A stretch of DNA of 64,000 nucleotides, taken from NCBI GenBank assembly GCA_024279275.1, contig JAJRRS010000006.1, forward strand, positions 18,903 to 82,902, in the 5' to 3' direction. The position numbers and the translations under genes are program-made. The notes beneath the pieces were generated by a model. That model saw only the letters and a program-made list of their open reading frames with translations. It was not told the origin of the DNA and ran no database searches. Within the stretch, counting starts at the first letter, position 1. Each line of letters opens with the position of its first letter. This document shows, in pieces, positions 36,943-45,360 of this stretch. This DNA is from Planctomycetota bacterium. Its GTDB lineage: Bacteria > Planctomycetota > Phycisphaerae > Phycisphaerales > Phycisphaeraceae.

Positions 36943-37470
36943 ATGAACCTGATCCTCTTTGGCTACCGCGGCTGTGGCAAGACCACGCTCGGCAAAAAAC
37001 TCGCCGCCCAGCTCTGGAAAGACTTTGTTGATGTTGATCAGCAGGTCTGCAAACGCTTTGACAACCGCAGCATCGCTGACATCTGGGAAACCGACGGCGA
37101 ACCCGCCTTCCGTGCAGCCGAAGCCCAGGTCGCCGCCGAACTTATCCAGCGTAAAAACCACGTCATTGCTTTGGGCGGCGGCACGCTTATGCACCCCGAC
37201 GCCCGAAAGGCCATCAAAGACGCACCCGACACCAAACGTATCTATTTAGAGTGCGCCCCCGAGGAACTGGATCGCCGCATCCACGCCGACGCTAACACCA
37301 CGACAGCTCGCCCCGATCTAACGACCACCGGGGGGGGGGGGCTGGAAGAAATCAAACAAGTCCTCACCGAACGCGACCCCATTTACCGTGAAGTCGCCGA
37401 CCACGTCTTCGACGTCACCCACACCAACCCCGACGAAGCGGCTCGCTTCATCGTGGCGCGGTTTTTGTAA
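36943..37470 (+). CDS. aroK: Shikimate kinase
   Basis: 175 residues. P-loop FGYRGCGKTTLGKKLA, the DVDQ stretch of the shikimate-binding region (about residues 31-34), ETDGEPAFRAAEAQV containing the family's FR contact, and ALGGGTLMHPD, the glycine-rich Walker B-like strand. Phosphorylates shikimate in aromatic amino acid synthesis. A run of glycine codons (GGGG near residue 130) lies in the lid region, encoded by a G-rich tract. Reading is open upstream, but ATG 36943 begins exactly at the conserved MNLILFGYRG. A large inverted repeat follows the stop. Confidence 0.93.
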   Translation: MNLILFGYRGCGKTTLGKKLAAQLWKDFVDVDQQVCKRFDNRSIADIWETDGEPAFRAAEAQVAAELIQRKNHVIALGGGTLMHPDARKAIKDAPDTKRIYLECAPEELDRRIHADANTTTARPDLTTTGGGGLEEIKQVLTERDPIYREVADHVFDVTHTNPDEAARFIVARFL

Positions 37471-37478
37471 AAAGATAA

Positions 37479-37660
37479 ACACCGCGAAGGCGCAAAGATC
37501 GCGAAGTATGAAGGATGTATCCGCAGATTGCGCAGATGACGCAGATTAAGAATGGCAATCAGCCGGCGAAACGGCTTCTTCCAAATCTGCGTCATCTGCG
37601 CAATCTGCGGATACCTCTGTTCTTATCCTTCTTCGCGCTCTTCGCGCCTTCGCGGTGTAA
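37479..37660. repeat. Large modular inverted repeat with a perfect 31-bp core
   Basis: Outer arms are built of CGCGAAGGCGCAAAGATCGC and CTTCGCGCTCTTCGCGCCTT words. The inner arms 37517-37547 and 37584-37614 are exact reverse complements over 31 bp and consist of near-tandem CGCAGAT(G/T) units. The loop contains CAGCCGGCGAAACGGCT. It lies at a convergent gene junction, downstream of aroK. Confidence 0.92.
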
Positions 37661-37682
37661 CTATCTGCCACCCTCCGCGCAT

Positions 37683-37817
37683 AAAAAAACCGAGCGAGGT
37701 TGAATAATGTATGGGGAAAATAACGGTTAATCGAGATTAATCTCTTCGCCTCACTCGGCGGTACAAACATCAGGTTGTGCGATCACTTGGCTGCGGGCCT
37801 CCTTTCCTTGTCTATCC
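37683..37817 (-). ncRNA. Candidate small RNA with its own promoter and terminator
   Basis: On the minus strand TTGACT (37847-37852), a 17-bp spacer and GATAAT (37824-37829) form a near-consensus sigma70 promoter. About 135 nt downstream, CCGAGTGAGG (37749-37758) pairs with CCTCGCTCGG (reverse strand of 37690-37699), followed by seven T (37683-37689), a Rho-independent-like end with a loop of about 50 nt that can itself fold (ATTAATCTCGATTAA). Near the 5' end AAAGGAGG (37798-37805) precedes a 12-codon frame (GTG 37786 to TGA 37751), so a leader-type peptide is possible. No family recognised. The next gene downstream is convergent, so it is not a leader of that gene. Confidence 0.55.
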
Positions 37818-37823
37818 ATCTAT

Positions 37824-37852
37824 ATTATCGACTTCAAGACGGCACGAGTCAA
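37824..37852 (-). promoter_or_regulatory. Strong sigma70-type promoter of the small-RNA candidate
   Basis: TTGACT, 17 bp, GATAAT. This is the closest match to the consensus that I found in the window. Confidence 0.65.
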
Positions 37853-37884
37853 GAATATTTTATGAATGAAGTGCCCAAAGCTGC

Positions 37885-40140
37885 TTAGGGCGTCGGTAGG
37901 GCGTACAACGTGGCACTTCGCCCAACTGTTTCTATAGGCTTCCACCCGCTGTCGACCAGCTTTAGTACGCCTTGGATCGTGACATCGACATCGTGGCCGT
38001 AGGTTCGGTGAAGGCGATAAAGCTCAGCCCAGTGAACCCAGACATGTGTGATGCCCTTGGACCGCAGTAACGAGGCCACCTGTTTGGGGTCGCCCCCCGA
38101 CGCACGGATCACCCGCCCCAACGGTGCCTCATCGAACGCGGTGGCGTAAACAAATGGCCGAGTCAGATACAACAGACCCGAATTATCTGCGACCAGCAGC
38201 GTCTTGCTTCCCGCAGGCAGACGATTAATCGGATGGGCCGTCGGATCGCCCGGCGATGTCACGATCGGCGCATTGATCGCCACCGATATCGGTACCGGCA
38301 ACGGCTCGCCGGTCTGCGGGTCCGTCACCGTCCGAGTCTGCCCGACCATTGTCGTGTAACTGATCAGCCCGACCATCACCACCATCGCAGACCCAACCAT
38401 CGGCCCGACAGTGGGGGCCTTGCGCTTCGTCACCTCCACCAGCCGACCATACCCCAGCCCCGCGATCACGCACGCCGGCAAAATCGTCGGCAGCAAAAAA
38501 CGACTCTGCATATGCGTTGCAAACATCCAGAACAACACCTGCACCCCCAGCATCAAACCCAATCCCAACGCAACTCGCCGTGTCTCTCTCTGATTCAATA
38601 ACAACACACCCCCAACCGCGACCACGATCCACAACGCCGGCACCCCGCCCTCACGATCAAACCGCGCCATGTTCTGCGTCTCGCGCAGCGTCGGCCTTCC
38701 ACCAATCGCCCCGTAACCCGTATTAAATAACCACTGCCGACCCAGTGCATCGAGCTTGCCCTCTGCCTTAGGCGACAACCCGTGCGCGGTGTTCCAACGC
38801 TCAACCAGTGTTTCGTCCCAGTGCCCCGCGCCCAAACGCTCCGCCGCAAACGGGAATACCGGGTTGCCTGTCGCCACATAGTTACGCACCAGGTACGGGC
38901 TGAGCATCAACACGCCCGCCATCGCAGCGATCGCCGCGAGTTGCACGTTCCCAAACCACCCACGTCGGCAAAAAGTTTCTACGTCATAGCCCCCGCCGGG
39001 GGGCGGGGGTTTCGCGCCCGTCGTGTCTACATTATTAGAAGTCATCGATCGCGGGGAACCAACCCGGCCCTTCCGGGCCGGGCTATGGGGGGCGTGTGTC
39101 CATGGATTTACCCCAAGCAATAAGATCAACCCCACCGGGACCGCGACCATCATCCCGGCCGTCAGTTTCGCCAGCGTCGCGGCACCGACCAGCAACCCGA
39201 CCGCGACCGCACCGCCGCGTGTGGTTCCCGTCTCGCCCAACAAGATCAGCATCGCCGCCGCGCCAAACGCCATCATCCCCATCTCGTTGTACGCCATCGA
39301 CCCGGTGATCGTCACCCAGGGCAACGCCAGGAATAACCCCGCCGCGCCCACACCCACGGATGTGGAAGTCCTCAGCGCCACCAGTTTCCCAATCGCCGCC
39401 GCCGCCAAGAGTGCAAGCGTCACATGAAATAACTGACAGGTATAAATCCCATCCACCACCGACCCGCTGAGCGTTCCGATCAACAGATAACCGCCCTCTA
39501 TCAGGCTCGGCAAAAAGCTATACACATTGTGTTCAAGCCCCGACATCCCCCCCAACATCATCCACTCGCGCGGCAGTTGCAGGTGGTAGCTCGTCACGTC
39601 ATACCCAAACGCCTCCACCCGCCAAAGCGCCCCCGGCGGACAGCATGCCGCCACCAACAATAACGCCAGCCCCGGGGAGAGCAGTAACACGCTCCAAGGG
39701 ACCACGAGCTTACGCCGTCCGCGCAGCGCGTCGTCTTTAGAAGGTAAAAGCTTCAATAGATTCAATAAACACCCGGCCCCAAACACCGCGATCGCCCCGT
39801 TCTGTGTCAGCAGCCCCGCCCACGCCACCAGCCAGTTCACTGTTAGCAACGTCGCCATCCCCAACGCCAATTCTTCAACCATGCAGCCGCGCCGATCGCG
39901 CATCAACAACACACGCAACGCAAACCCATACCCCGCCGCTCCCAGCCACAACGCAGTCAGCACCGGCAACGACCCCGCAACGACTCCAAATACCGCAAAG
40001 AACGCGCCCGGTTCCTGTGCAGCAATCCCGTTCTGTGTAATGACCCACAGAAACAGCACAAACAACGCAACACCGGCTGCGATCACAGCCGGATTACCCG
40101 CACGCGCACCTGTTTGAGGTTGTGGTATCGATTTCGTCAC
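37885..40140 (-). CDS. Large multi-span membrane protein, probably GT-C-type glycosyltransferase
   Basis: 751 residues with about 12 hydrophobic segments and a soluble C-terminal part. FGYDVTSYHLQLPREWMMLG in the first large loop, before many helices, and the C-terminal HVWVHWAELYRLHRTYGHD suggest an ArnT/PMT-like membrane glycosyltransferase; this is a resemblance, not a firm family match. About residues 349-395 are a non-membrane stretch (THAPHSPARKGR ... PPPPGGGYDVE) encoded by an inserted palindromic element between two helices. The start is GTG 40140; TAAACT lies 6 nt upstream with no ribosome binding site. The substrate is unknown; lipid-linked sugar is the usual donor in the group. Confidence 0.65.
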   Translation of the reverse strand: MTKSIPQPQTGARAGNPAVIAAGVALFVLFLWVITQNGIAAQEPGAFFAVFGVVAGSLPVLTALWLGAAGYGFALRVLLMRDRRGCMVEELALGMATLLTVNWLVAWAGLLTQNGAIAVFGAGCLLNLLKLLPSKDDALRGRRKLVVPWSVLLLSPGLALLLVAACCPPGALWRVEAFGYDVTSYHLQLPREWMMLGGMSGLEHNVYSFLPSLIEGGYLLIGTLSGSVVDGIYTCQLFHVTLALLAAAAIGKLVALRTSTSVGVGAAGLFLALPWVTITGSMAYNEMGMMAFGAAAMLILLGETGTTRGGAVAVGLLVGAATLAKLTAGMMVAVPVGLILLLGVNPWTHAPHSPARKGRVGSPRSMTSNNVDTTGAKPPPPGGGYDVETFCRRGWFGNVQLAAIAAMAGVLMLSPYLVRNYVATGNPVFPFAAERLGAGHWDETLVERWNTAHGLSPKAEGKLDALGRQWLFNTGYGAIGGRPTLRETQNMARFDREGGVPALWIVVAVGGVLLLNQRETRRVALGLGLMLGVQVLFWMFATHMQSRFLLPTILPACVIAGLGYGRLVEVTKRKAPTVGPMVGSAMVVMVGLISYTTMVGQTRTVTDPQTGEPLPVPISVAINAPIVTSPGDPTAHPINRLPAGSKTLLVADNSGLLYLTRPFVYATAFDEAPLGRVIRASGGDPKQVASLLRSKGITHVWVHWAELYRLHRTYGHDVDVTIQGVLKLVDSGWKPIETVGRSATLYALPTP
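38985..39087. repeat. CATAGCCCCC palindrome pair inside a membrane-protein gene
   Basis: Starts with CATAGC and the hairpin CCCCCGCC...GGCGGGGG (38990-39009) and ends with CCCGGCCC-TTCC-GGGCCGGG (39063-39082) and GCTATG. Two palindromes in opposite orientation form a REPIN-like unit of about 103 bp that keeps the host reading frame open. Confidence 0.82.
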
Positions 40141-40146
40141 GACCAG

Positions 40147-40152
40147 AGTTTA
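40147..40152 (-). promoter_or_regulatory. -10-like TAAACT for the GT-C-like gene
   Basis: TAAACT, 6 nt, GTG start (40140). No ribosome binding site. Confidence 0.45.
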
Positions 40153-40194
40153 CACGACACAGCCACATCCGGTTTCGTATGCGGGGTTGATCGT

Positions 40195-41601
40195 CTACGC
40201 CATTTTCCTGGTTGTCTTGGGCTGGTCGCAATGGGAGGTTCTGGACCGCACATCCCCCGTTTGTGTCTCTGTCTTAGATACAGGCATCTCGTCATCCTCG
40301 CTACAGCTAACCTCGTGGTCGTCCAACTCAAACAGCCGCCTCAACGCCGCCGCATAAAAACCAAGCGGCGCATCACCGTCGTGCTGATTCAACTGGCTAA
40401 GCGGCATGTGAAGGATCTTGTTTATCAGCCGCTGGGTGTGTTCATCCAACGCCGCCTCAATCTCACCCGGCCCGGGCTGGTCCGCCAGCTTCTTAAGCGT
40501 GCGTTGCCGTTCGTCATCACCGATGTCGTGGAGCTTGGTGCGCAGTTTACGGATCAGTTGCCCAAGGTCCGCGTGCGTGATCTGGCTCATGCAGGCCGTC
40601 ACCGCCGAGGCGATGTAGCCTTCGCACGCCTGCGCCTGCTCGCCGCGCTGGCCCAGGCTGTTGGACACCACGGATCGCAGGTCGTCGATGTTATAGAGAT
40701 ACAGGTTGGTCATCGAGCCGATCTTCGGGTCCGCATCTCGTGGCATCGCCAGGTCGATCACAAACAACGGCCTGTACCGTCGCCTCTTTAAGATCGACTT
40801 AAACATCTGCGGCGTGAGGATCGGCGTAGGTGAACTGGTACTGGTCACCACGATGTCCGCTTCGACCAATAACTCGTCAAGCTGTTCCCACTGCCGGGCA
40901 CCGCCTAGGTCCGCCGACAGATGGATCGCTTCCGCAAGCTCCGCCGCGTTTTTCAGCGTCCGGTTCACCAGCCAGAGCCGACGCGGCGAAAGATCCATCA
41001 TGTGGCGGAGCGTCAGCTTCGATACCTCGCCTGCGCCGATACCAAGCACGGTCTTGTCGGCAAAGTCCGCAAACACCTGTCTTGCCAGGTCCGCCGCCAC
41101 CGACCCGACCGAGACGCGCCCCGCATCGATCCCCGTCTCGGTCCGTGCCTGTTTCGCTGTTGCGATCGCCTGCTGAAATACCCGATGCAGCACCGGCCCA
41201 GCCGAGCCGCAGCCCGCCGCCGTTTTATACGCACGCCTGACCTGACCCAGGACCTGGGGTTCACCCAGCACCATCGAATCCAACCCGCAACACACACGAA
41301 ACAGGTGCGCTACCGCCTGGTCCTGCTCCCGATGGATCGTCGCGGACGCAACCTGTCCCATCGGGACATCGAACCGCTGGGACATAAACGTCAACAGGTC
41401 ATCGCCATCTGGGCTGCCGTGCATCGGACGTGTGATGTACAACTCGAATCGGTTGCAGGTGGATACGATCACGCATTCGCAACCGGGGAACCGCTCGCGG
41501 AACGCATCCAGGTGTGACTCGGTATCGCCACGCGACGCGAAACACTCGCGCAGCTCGACCGGGGCCGTGCGATGATTGATCCCGGTGAACAGTACGCGCA
41601 T
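40195..41601 (-). CDS. hemA: Glutamyl-tRNA reductase
   Basis: 468 residues; reduces Glu-tRNA to glutamate-1-semialdehyde, the first step of C5 tetrapyrrole synthesis. GINHRTAPVELRE opens the protein and STCNRFELYIT holds the catalytic cysteine (about Cys50). HLFRVCCGLDSMVLGEPQVL is the family signature, and VLGIGAGEVSKL is the NADPH-binding loop. The C-terminal dimerisation helices follow, plus an extra tail of about 35 residues. ATG 41601 overlaps the stop of the upstream ccsA-like gene by one base (TGATG), so translation is coupled. The frame extends further upstream but is not coding. Confidence 0.95.
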   Translation of the reverse strand: MRVLFTGINHRTAPVELRECFASRGDTESHLDAFRERFPGCECVIVSTCNRFELYITRPMHGSPDGDDLLTFMSQRFDVPMGQVASATIHREQDQAVAHLFRVCCGLDSMVLGEPQVLGQVRRAYKTAAGCGSAGPVLHRVFQQAIATAKQARTETGIDAGRVSVGSVAADLARQVFADFADKTVLGIGAGEVSKLTLRHMMDLSPRRLWLVNRTLKNAAELAEAIHLSADLGGARQWEQLDELLVEADIVVTSTSSPTPILTPQMFKSILKRRRYRPLFVIDLAMPRDADPKIGSMTNLYLYNIDDLRSVVSNSLGQRGEQAQACEGYIASAVTACMSQITHADLGQLIRKLRTKLHDIGDDERQRTLKKLADQPGPGEIEAALDEHTQRLINKILHMPLSQLNQHDGDAPLGFYAAALRRLFELDDHEVSCSEDDEMPVSKTETQTGDVRSRTSHCDQPKTTRKMA

Positions 41602-42518
41602 CAGCCGCCCTCCGTGGGCTGGATGACCGCAGCACGACCCGCCGGATCGTTTTGCAATTCGTCCTGCTGTGTTCCCCGGGTATAGGGCAAGCTGGTTACG
41701 ACCACATACGTCGCCAGCAGCAGCACCAGCCCTGCGATACTCAGCCACGCCGCACGCCGTCCACGGAAACTACTGGCGTAACGCACGTTCATCAACACCG
41801 CATACACCCCCCAGGCCAGCACCGCCAGAACGATCTTTGGCCCAAACCACCACGACCACGACAACGGCACGCCGCCCTCACTGGCCACCACCACGCCGCT
41901 GATCAGGCCCAGCGTCAGCAGCAAAAACCCCAGCGTCGCCGCGCGGATGATCGTGTTCTCCAACGCTTCCAGGCTCGCCAACCGCCCAAGCCCACCGAGG
42001 TTTTGCTTACGCCTGAGCCGTGCATGCACATACAGGTACATCCCCCCAGCGACCGACGCCACCCCGCAGCACGCCGTCCCCAGATACACACCCGTGAGGT
42101 GCACACCATGCCAGACCGGGTGCAGGTTCGGCAGGTCGAATGGCTGGTACGTCCACGTCGATGCGCAAAACGCCCAGGTCAATACAAACGTCAGCACCGG
42201 CAACGCAAACGCCGCCAGCCCGACAAGCCTCGCTCGACTCTGGATAAACAGCACCGCGCCCGATAGCAGGAACGACATCAGCAGCAGCCCATCACGGTGC
42301 GAAGTCACCGGCTGCCAGCCCGCCTCAAACAACCAGAAGCGCACGAACAACCCAAGCGTGACCAGCATGATCGCCGCCACGACGGCGCGTTGGGCCACGC
42401 CCGCTGTTTTACACTGCTCAGGCCGACTCAGCCGCCGCAACGATCGGACCGATGCAACCACCGACATCACCGCCAGGAAAGCTAGCAGACAGGTTGTGAT
42501 CGGGTTAGCCAGGTTCAT
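41601..42518 (-). CDS. CcsA/HemX-like cytochrome c assembly membrane protein
   Basis: 305 residues, about eight transmembrane helices. The central WHGVHLTGVYLGTACCGVAS and ending helices match the CcsA/CcmC/HemX superfamily, though the canonical WWD motif is not obvious. In many genomes the hemA-linked member (HemX) modulates glutamyl-tRNA reductase level; a role in cytochrome c maturation is the alternative. It sits between the siroheme dehydrogenase gene and hemA on one strand, with a one-base overlap to hemA. Confidence 0.85.
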   Translation of the reverse strand: MNLANPITTCLLAFLAVMSVVASVRSLRRLSRPEQCKTAGVAQRAVVAAIMLVTLGLFVRFWLFEAGWQPVTSHRDGLLLMSFLLSGAVLFIQSRARLVGLAAFALPVLTFVLTWAFCASTWTYQPFDLPNLHPVWHGVHLTGVYLGTACCGVASVAGGMYLYVHARLRRKQNLGGLGRLASLEALENTIIRAATLGFLLLTLGLISGVVVASEGGVPLSWSWWFGPKIVLAVLAWGVYAVLMNVRYASSFRGRRAAWLSIAGLVLLLATYVVVTSLPYTRGTQQDELQNDPAGRAAVIQPTEGG

Positions 42519-42553
42519 AGCGGGTCAGACTTTTCGTAGGGGTGGGGGGGCGT

Positions 42554-43183
42554 TTAATCAACATCATCCATCTCAGCGAGATCACGGTAGTAATCCAGCA
42601 ACGCTTGCTCGCCCTGTTCTATCAGGATAGTCATCGCCTGGGGGCCGCACAGCTTCTTGAGCTTGGCCCGCCGTTGGTCTCTATCCGGGAATTTATCTTT
42701 GAGTATAGGTCGCCACGTTGAAGCCAGCCCGATGAGCCGGGGCCAATCCGGGTTCAGAGCCTTGGAAAGCTCGCCACGGATCGCCGCCGCGGCCGCCGCC
42801 GAGACCCCGCCGGTGTGGACCGCCAGGGTGATTAGTCCGTGATGCGCGTGTGCCGGGACCGTGAAGTCTCCAGTCTCCGGGTCGTCAGCTCGATTCACAA
42901 GCACGCCAGCCTCCCGGGCTTGCCGCGCCGCCGATTCATTTACCTGTGGATCGTTACTGGCGATGATAACCAGCCACGCCCCAGCCAGGTCGCCTTGCTG
43001 ATAGGGTCGTTTAATCTGCTTGAGGGGTAACGACGACAGCCCCGGCTCAAAGTCCGGGGCGATCACCGTAATCTCTCCGCCCGCCTCGATGAGCGCCCGT
43101 GCCCGCCGCAACGCGACCGACCCGCCGCCCACGATGACGCAACGCCTGCCCTTGATGTCCAGCATGATCGGGAAGCCTGGCAT
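42554..43183 (-). CDS. Precorrin-2 dehydrogenase / sirohydrochlorin ferrochelatase (CysG N-terminal type)
   Basis: 209 residues. MLDIKGRRCVIVGGGSVALR is the NAD-binding opening, VIAPDF the strand end, IIASNDPQVNESAARQA and VLVNRADDPETGDFTVPA contain the catalytic aspartate region, and THTGG-type VHTGGVSAAAAAAIR follows. It oxidises precorrin-2 and inserts iron to make siroheme. The uroporphyrinogen methyltransferase partner is not in the window. It starts the series siroheme dehydrogenase, ccsA/hemX-like, hemA. ATG 43183 has TACACT 7 nt upstream and no ribosome binding site. Confidence 0.9.
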   Translation of the reverse strand: MPGFPIMLDIKGRRCVIVGGGSVALRRARALIEAGGEITVIAPDFEPGLSSLPLKQIKRPYQQGDLAGAWLVIIASNDPQVNESAARQAREAGVLVNRADDPETGDFTVPAHAHHGLITLAVHTGGVSAAAAAAIRGELSKALNPDWPRLIGLASTWRPILKDKFPDRDQRRAKLKKLCGPQAMTILIEQGEQALLDYYRDLAEMDDVD

Positions 43184-43190
43184 GGGGATC

Positions 43191-43196
43191 AGTGTA
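43191..43196 (-). promoter_or_regulatory. -10-like TACACT for the haem/siroheme gene series
   Basis: TACACT, 7 nt, ATG. No ribosome binding site. Confidence 0.45.
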
Positions 43197-43270
43197 TCCC
43201 CTTATCGCCAAGCGTTCCGGCCCAGGCCCTCGGAAACCCCGGGCCGGGCACGTTTGGCAGGCTTGCGCCC

Positions 43271-45061
43271 TTATGCCGATCTTGCCGCGGACTCGTCTAC
43301 CTTGAACGTCCCGACCAGCCGTAGAAGCTGTTCGGACTTCTCGGAGAGCTGCACCGCTGCGGTTGCCGCCTGGTTGGTGCCCTCGGATGTCTGACGTGTC
43401 ACCGCCGAGATCTGCTCGACGTTTCGGCTGACTTCCTCGCTGGTGGCCGACTGCTCTTCCGCCGCCGCCGCGATCGACTGGATCATGGTCGCCACTTCCT
43501 GAGCACCCGCGACGATCTGCTCGAGGCTCTGCCCGGCCAGGGTCGCCTTATCAACGCCCACCTTGACCTGCTCGGTTCCGGCGTTCATCCGCTCGACCGC
43601 TTGGGTGGTCTCGTTCTGGATCGCTGTGATGGACTCCGCGATCTCCTCGGTCGCCTTGGTCGTCCGATCCGCCAGCTTCCTGACTTCGTCCGCTACCACC
43701 GCAAATCCGCGTCCATGCTCACCGGCGCGTGCCGCCTCTATCGCCGCATTCAGTGCCAGCAGGTTTGTCTGGTCCGCGATGTCATTAATCACCTCGATGA
43801 TCTGACCGATCTGATCGCCTCGCTTGCCCAGCTCCGCCACACTCGCGGCGCTGGCCGTGACGGCGTCGCTGATCGCGTTCATCCCTGCGATCGTCTCTTC
43901 GACCACCTTGCCGCCTTCCGCCGCGAGCTTGCCTGACTCCTGCGCGTTGTTGGCGGCCTCGGCACTCTTACGCGCCACCTCGATGACACTCGAAGACATC
44001 TGCTCGATCGCAGAACTGATCTGTGTGACCTGCCCGCTCTGCTCGTTCATGCCCGAGGCGATCTCTTCACTGGACGACGCGATTTCCGTCGCCGCACTGG
44101 CCACCTCACGGGTCGCGCCGGCCACCTCGGCGATCACGTCGTGGATCTTCTTGATGAACTCATTGACGAACCCGCCTAGCTTGCCGATCTCGTCGTTGCT
44201 CTTGACGTCGATCCGCTGGGTCAGGTCGCCGTCACCCTGGGCGATGTCTTTGACCCGGTTGATCAGGTTGTTGATTGGCTTGCCGAACATCATCCGCAAG
44301 ATGAAGATCAATAACCCCGTCGCCGCCAGCACGATCGGAACGGTCCAGATCAACCCGTTGGTGATAAACCCCGCCACCTGGGCATCCACCGGCTCCAGAG
44401 GCATCACGACGTGGTACGTCCCGTGCATGAACCCCGGCTCCCAGTTCTCCATCGTGAACCCGATCGGGTCTTTGCCGTCGCCGCTTAGGCTGTCCGCCGG
44501 GTCGCCGTGGCACAGCATGCACTCCTGGGTCAGACGGATCGCACGCATGTAATGCAGCTCGTTCGTCTCGGTATTGATCTTGTGTATAACCTCTTCGCCG
44601 CCCGCGTTCACCTGCTCGGTCAGCTCGCGCAGCAACTGCTCATCGAATGACCCCGGCGTCGGCGCGTTGTCCTTATTCCGCGCATCAAACGACGTGACAT
44701 TAAAATCGATGTGCTCCTTCTTAGCCGCCTCCTTCGCCGCGGTCCACCCGGCGACCACCGGGATCGTCCCGAAGATCTTTGCTTCCGTGTAAGGCTTGCC
44801 CGCCTCCTGAGTCTGCTTAAGGTCGGCGAGCAGGGCGTTGGTATCAAACGCATCCAGCTTGTTCAGTCCCGCGGAGTGGTTCTTCGCCTCGTCCGCCACA
44901 GCCGTAAACGCCGCCGCACGCTCGACCATCGCATCCGTAGCAGAGTCGCGATAACCTCCCACGAAGATGACGTAATTGACCGCCACCACGCCCAATAGAA
45001 CGAACAGGATGACGGTAATCAGCCGTGTGGCTAAGCCGAGTGATTTAATGGCCTGGATCAT
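43271..45061 (-). CDS. Methyl-accepting chemotaxis protein with Tll0287-like haem sensor domain
   Basis: 596 residues. First helix 14-35, periplasmic sensor about 40-235, second helix about 238-260, HAMP about 262-315, and the signalling domain with the hairpin tip [20 protein letters not shown]. The sensor carries [10 protein letters not shown] (Cys181, Cys184, His185), the CxxCH haem c attachment motif of Tll0287/DUF3365 sensors, so it may respond to redox state, oxygen or NO. GAGGAA before ATG 45061 is a good ribosome binding site. It lies 88 bp upstream of the haem/siroheme genes on the same strand. No che genes are near. Confidence 0.92.
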   Translation of the reverse strand: MIQAIKSLGLATRLITVILFVLLGVVAVNYVIFVGGYRDSATDAMVERAAAFTAVADEAKNHSAGLNKLDAFDTNALLADLKQTQEAGKPYTEAKIFGTIPVVAGWTAAKEAAKKEHIDFNVTSFDARNKDNAPTPGSFDEQLLRELTEQVNAGGEEVIHKINTETNELHYMRAIRLTQECMLCHGDPADSLSGDGKDPIGFTMENWEPGFMHGTYHVVMPLEPVDAQVAGFITNGLIWTVPIVLAATGLLIFILRMMFGKPINNLINRVKDIAQGDGDLTQRIDVKSNDEIGKLGGFVNEFIKKIHDVIAEVAGATREVASAATEIASSSEEIASGMNEQSGQVTQISSAIEQMSSSVIEVARKSAEAANNAQESGKLAAEGGKVVEETIAGMNAISDAVTASAASVAELGKRGDQIGQIIEVINDIADQTNLLALNAAIEAARAGEHGRGFAVVADEVRKLADRTTKATEEIAESITAIQNETTQAVERMNAGTEQVKVGVDKATLAGQSLEQIVAGAQEVATMIQSIAAAAEEQSATSEEVSRNVEQISAVTRQTSEGTNQAATAAVQLSEKSEQLLRLVGTFKVDESAARSA

Positions 45062-45348
45062 GATGTGGTTTCCTCACGGGTCTGCGGTTGTCCTACCTGA
45101 ATCGATCTAGACCCCGCACGACTCGGATCGCTTTGATCCTTGGCGTGTGTTCCCCACTGCCCCGTTCAATCGGATCATCAAGCTACATACTTCATTGTTC
45201 TCTACCTCCTTGTTGAGTTATCCAAAGACATGCTACGCAACAGGTTAACCCTTTACTTCTCGGACAAACGCATCCCTTGGACTCCCCATCGCCCGTCCCC
45301 AAGCCGCAGGCTGCGAAGCTGCCGCGGTTTCTTCCCTGCTTCCCTTGC

Positions 45349-45354
45349 TATCAT
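45349..45354 (+). promoter_or_regulatory. -10-like TATCAT for rarA
   Basis: TATCAT, 6 nt, ATG (45361). No ribosome binding site. Confidence 0.5.
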
Positions 45355-45360
45355 GCCCCG

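Noticed and set aside
38281-38297. A second CACCGATATCGGTA-like palindrome inside the GT-C-like gene
   Set aside because: It lies within coding sequence and is probably chance; it was not counted as support for the operator at 34158.
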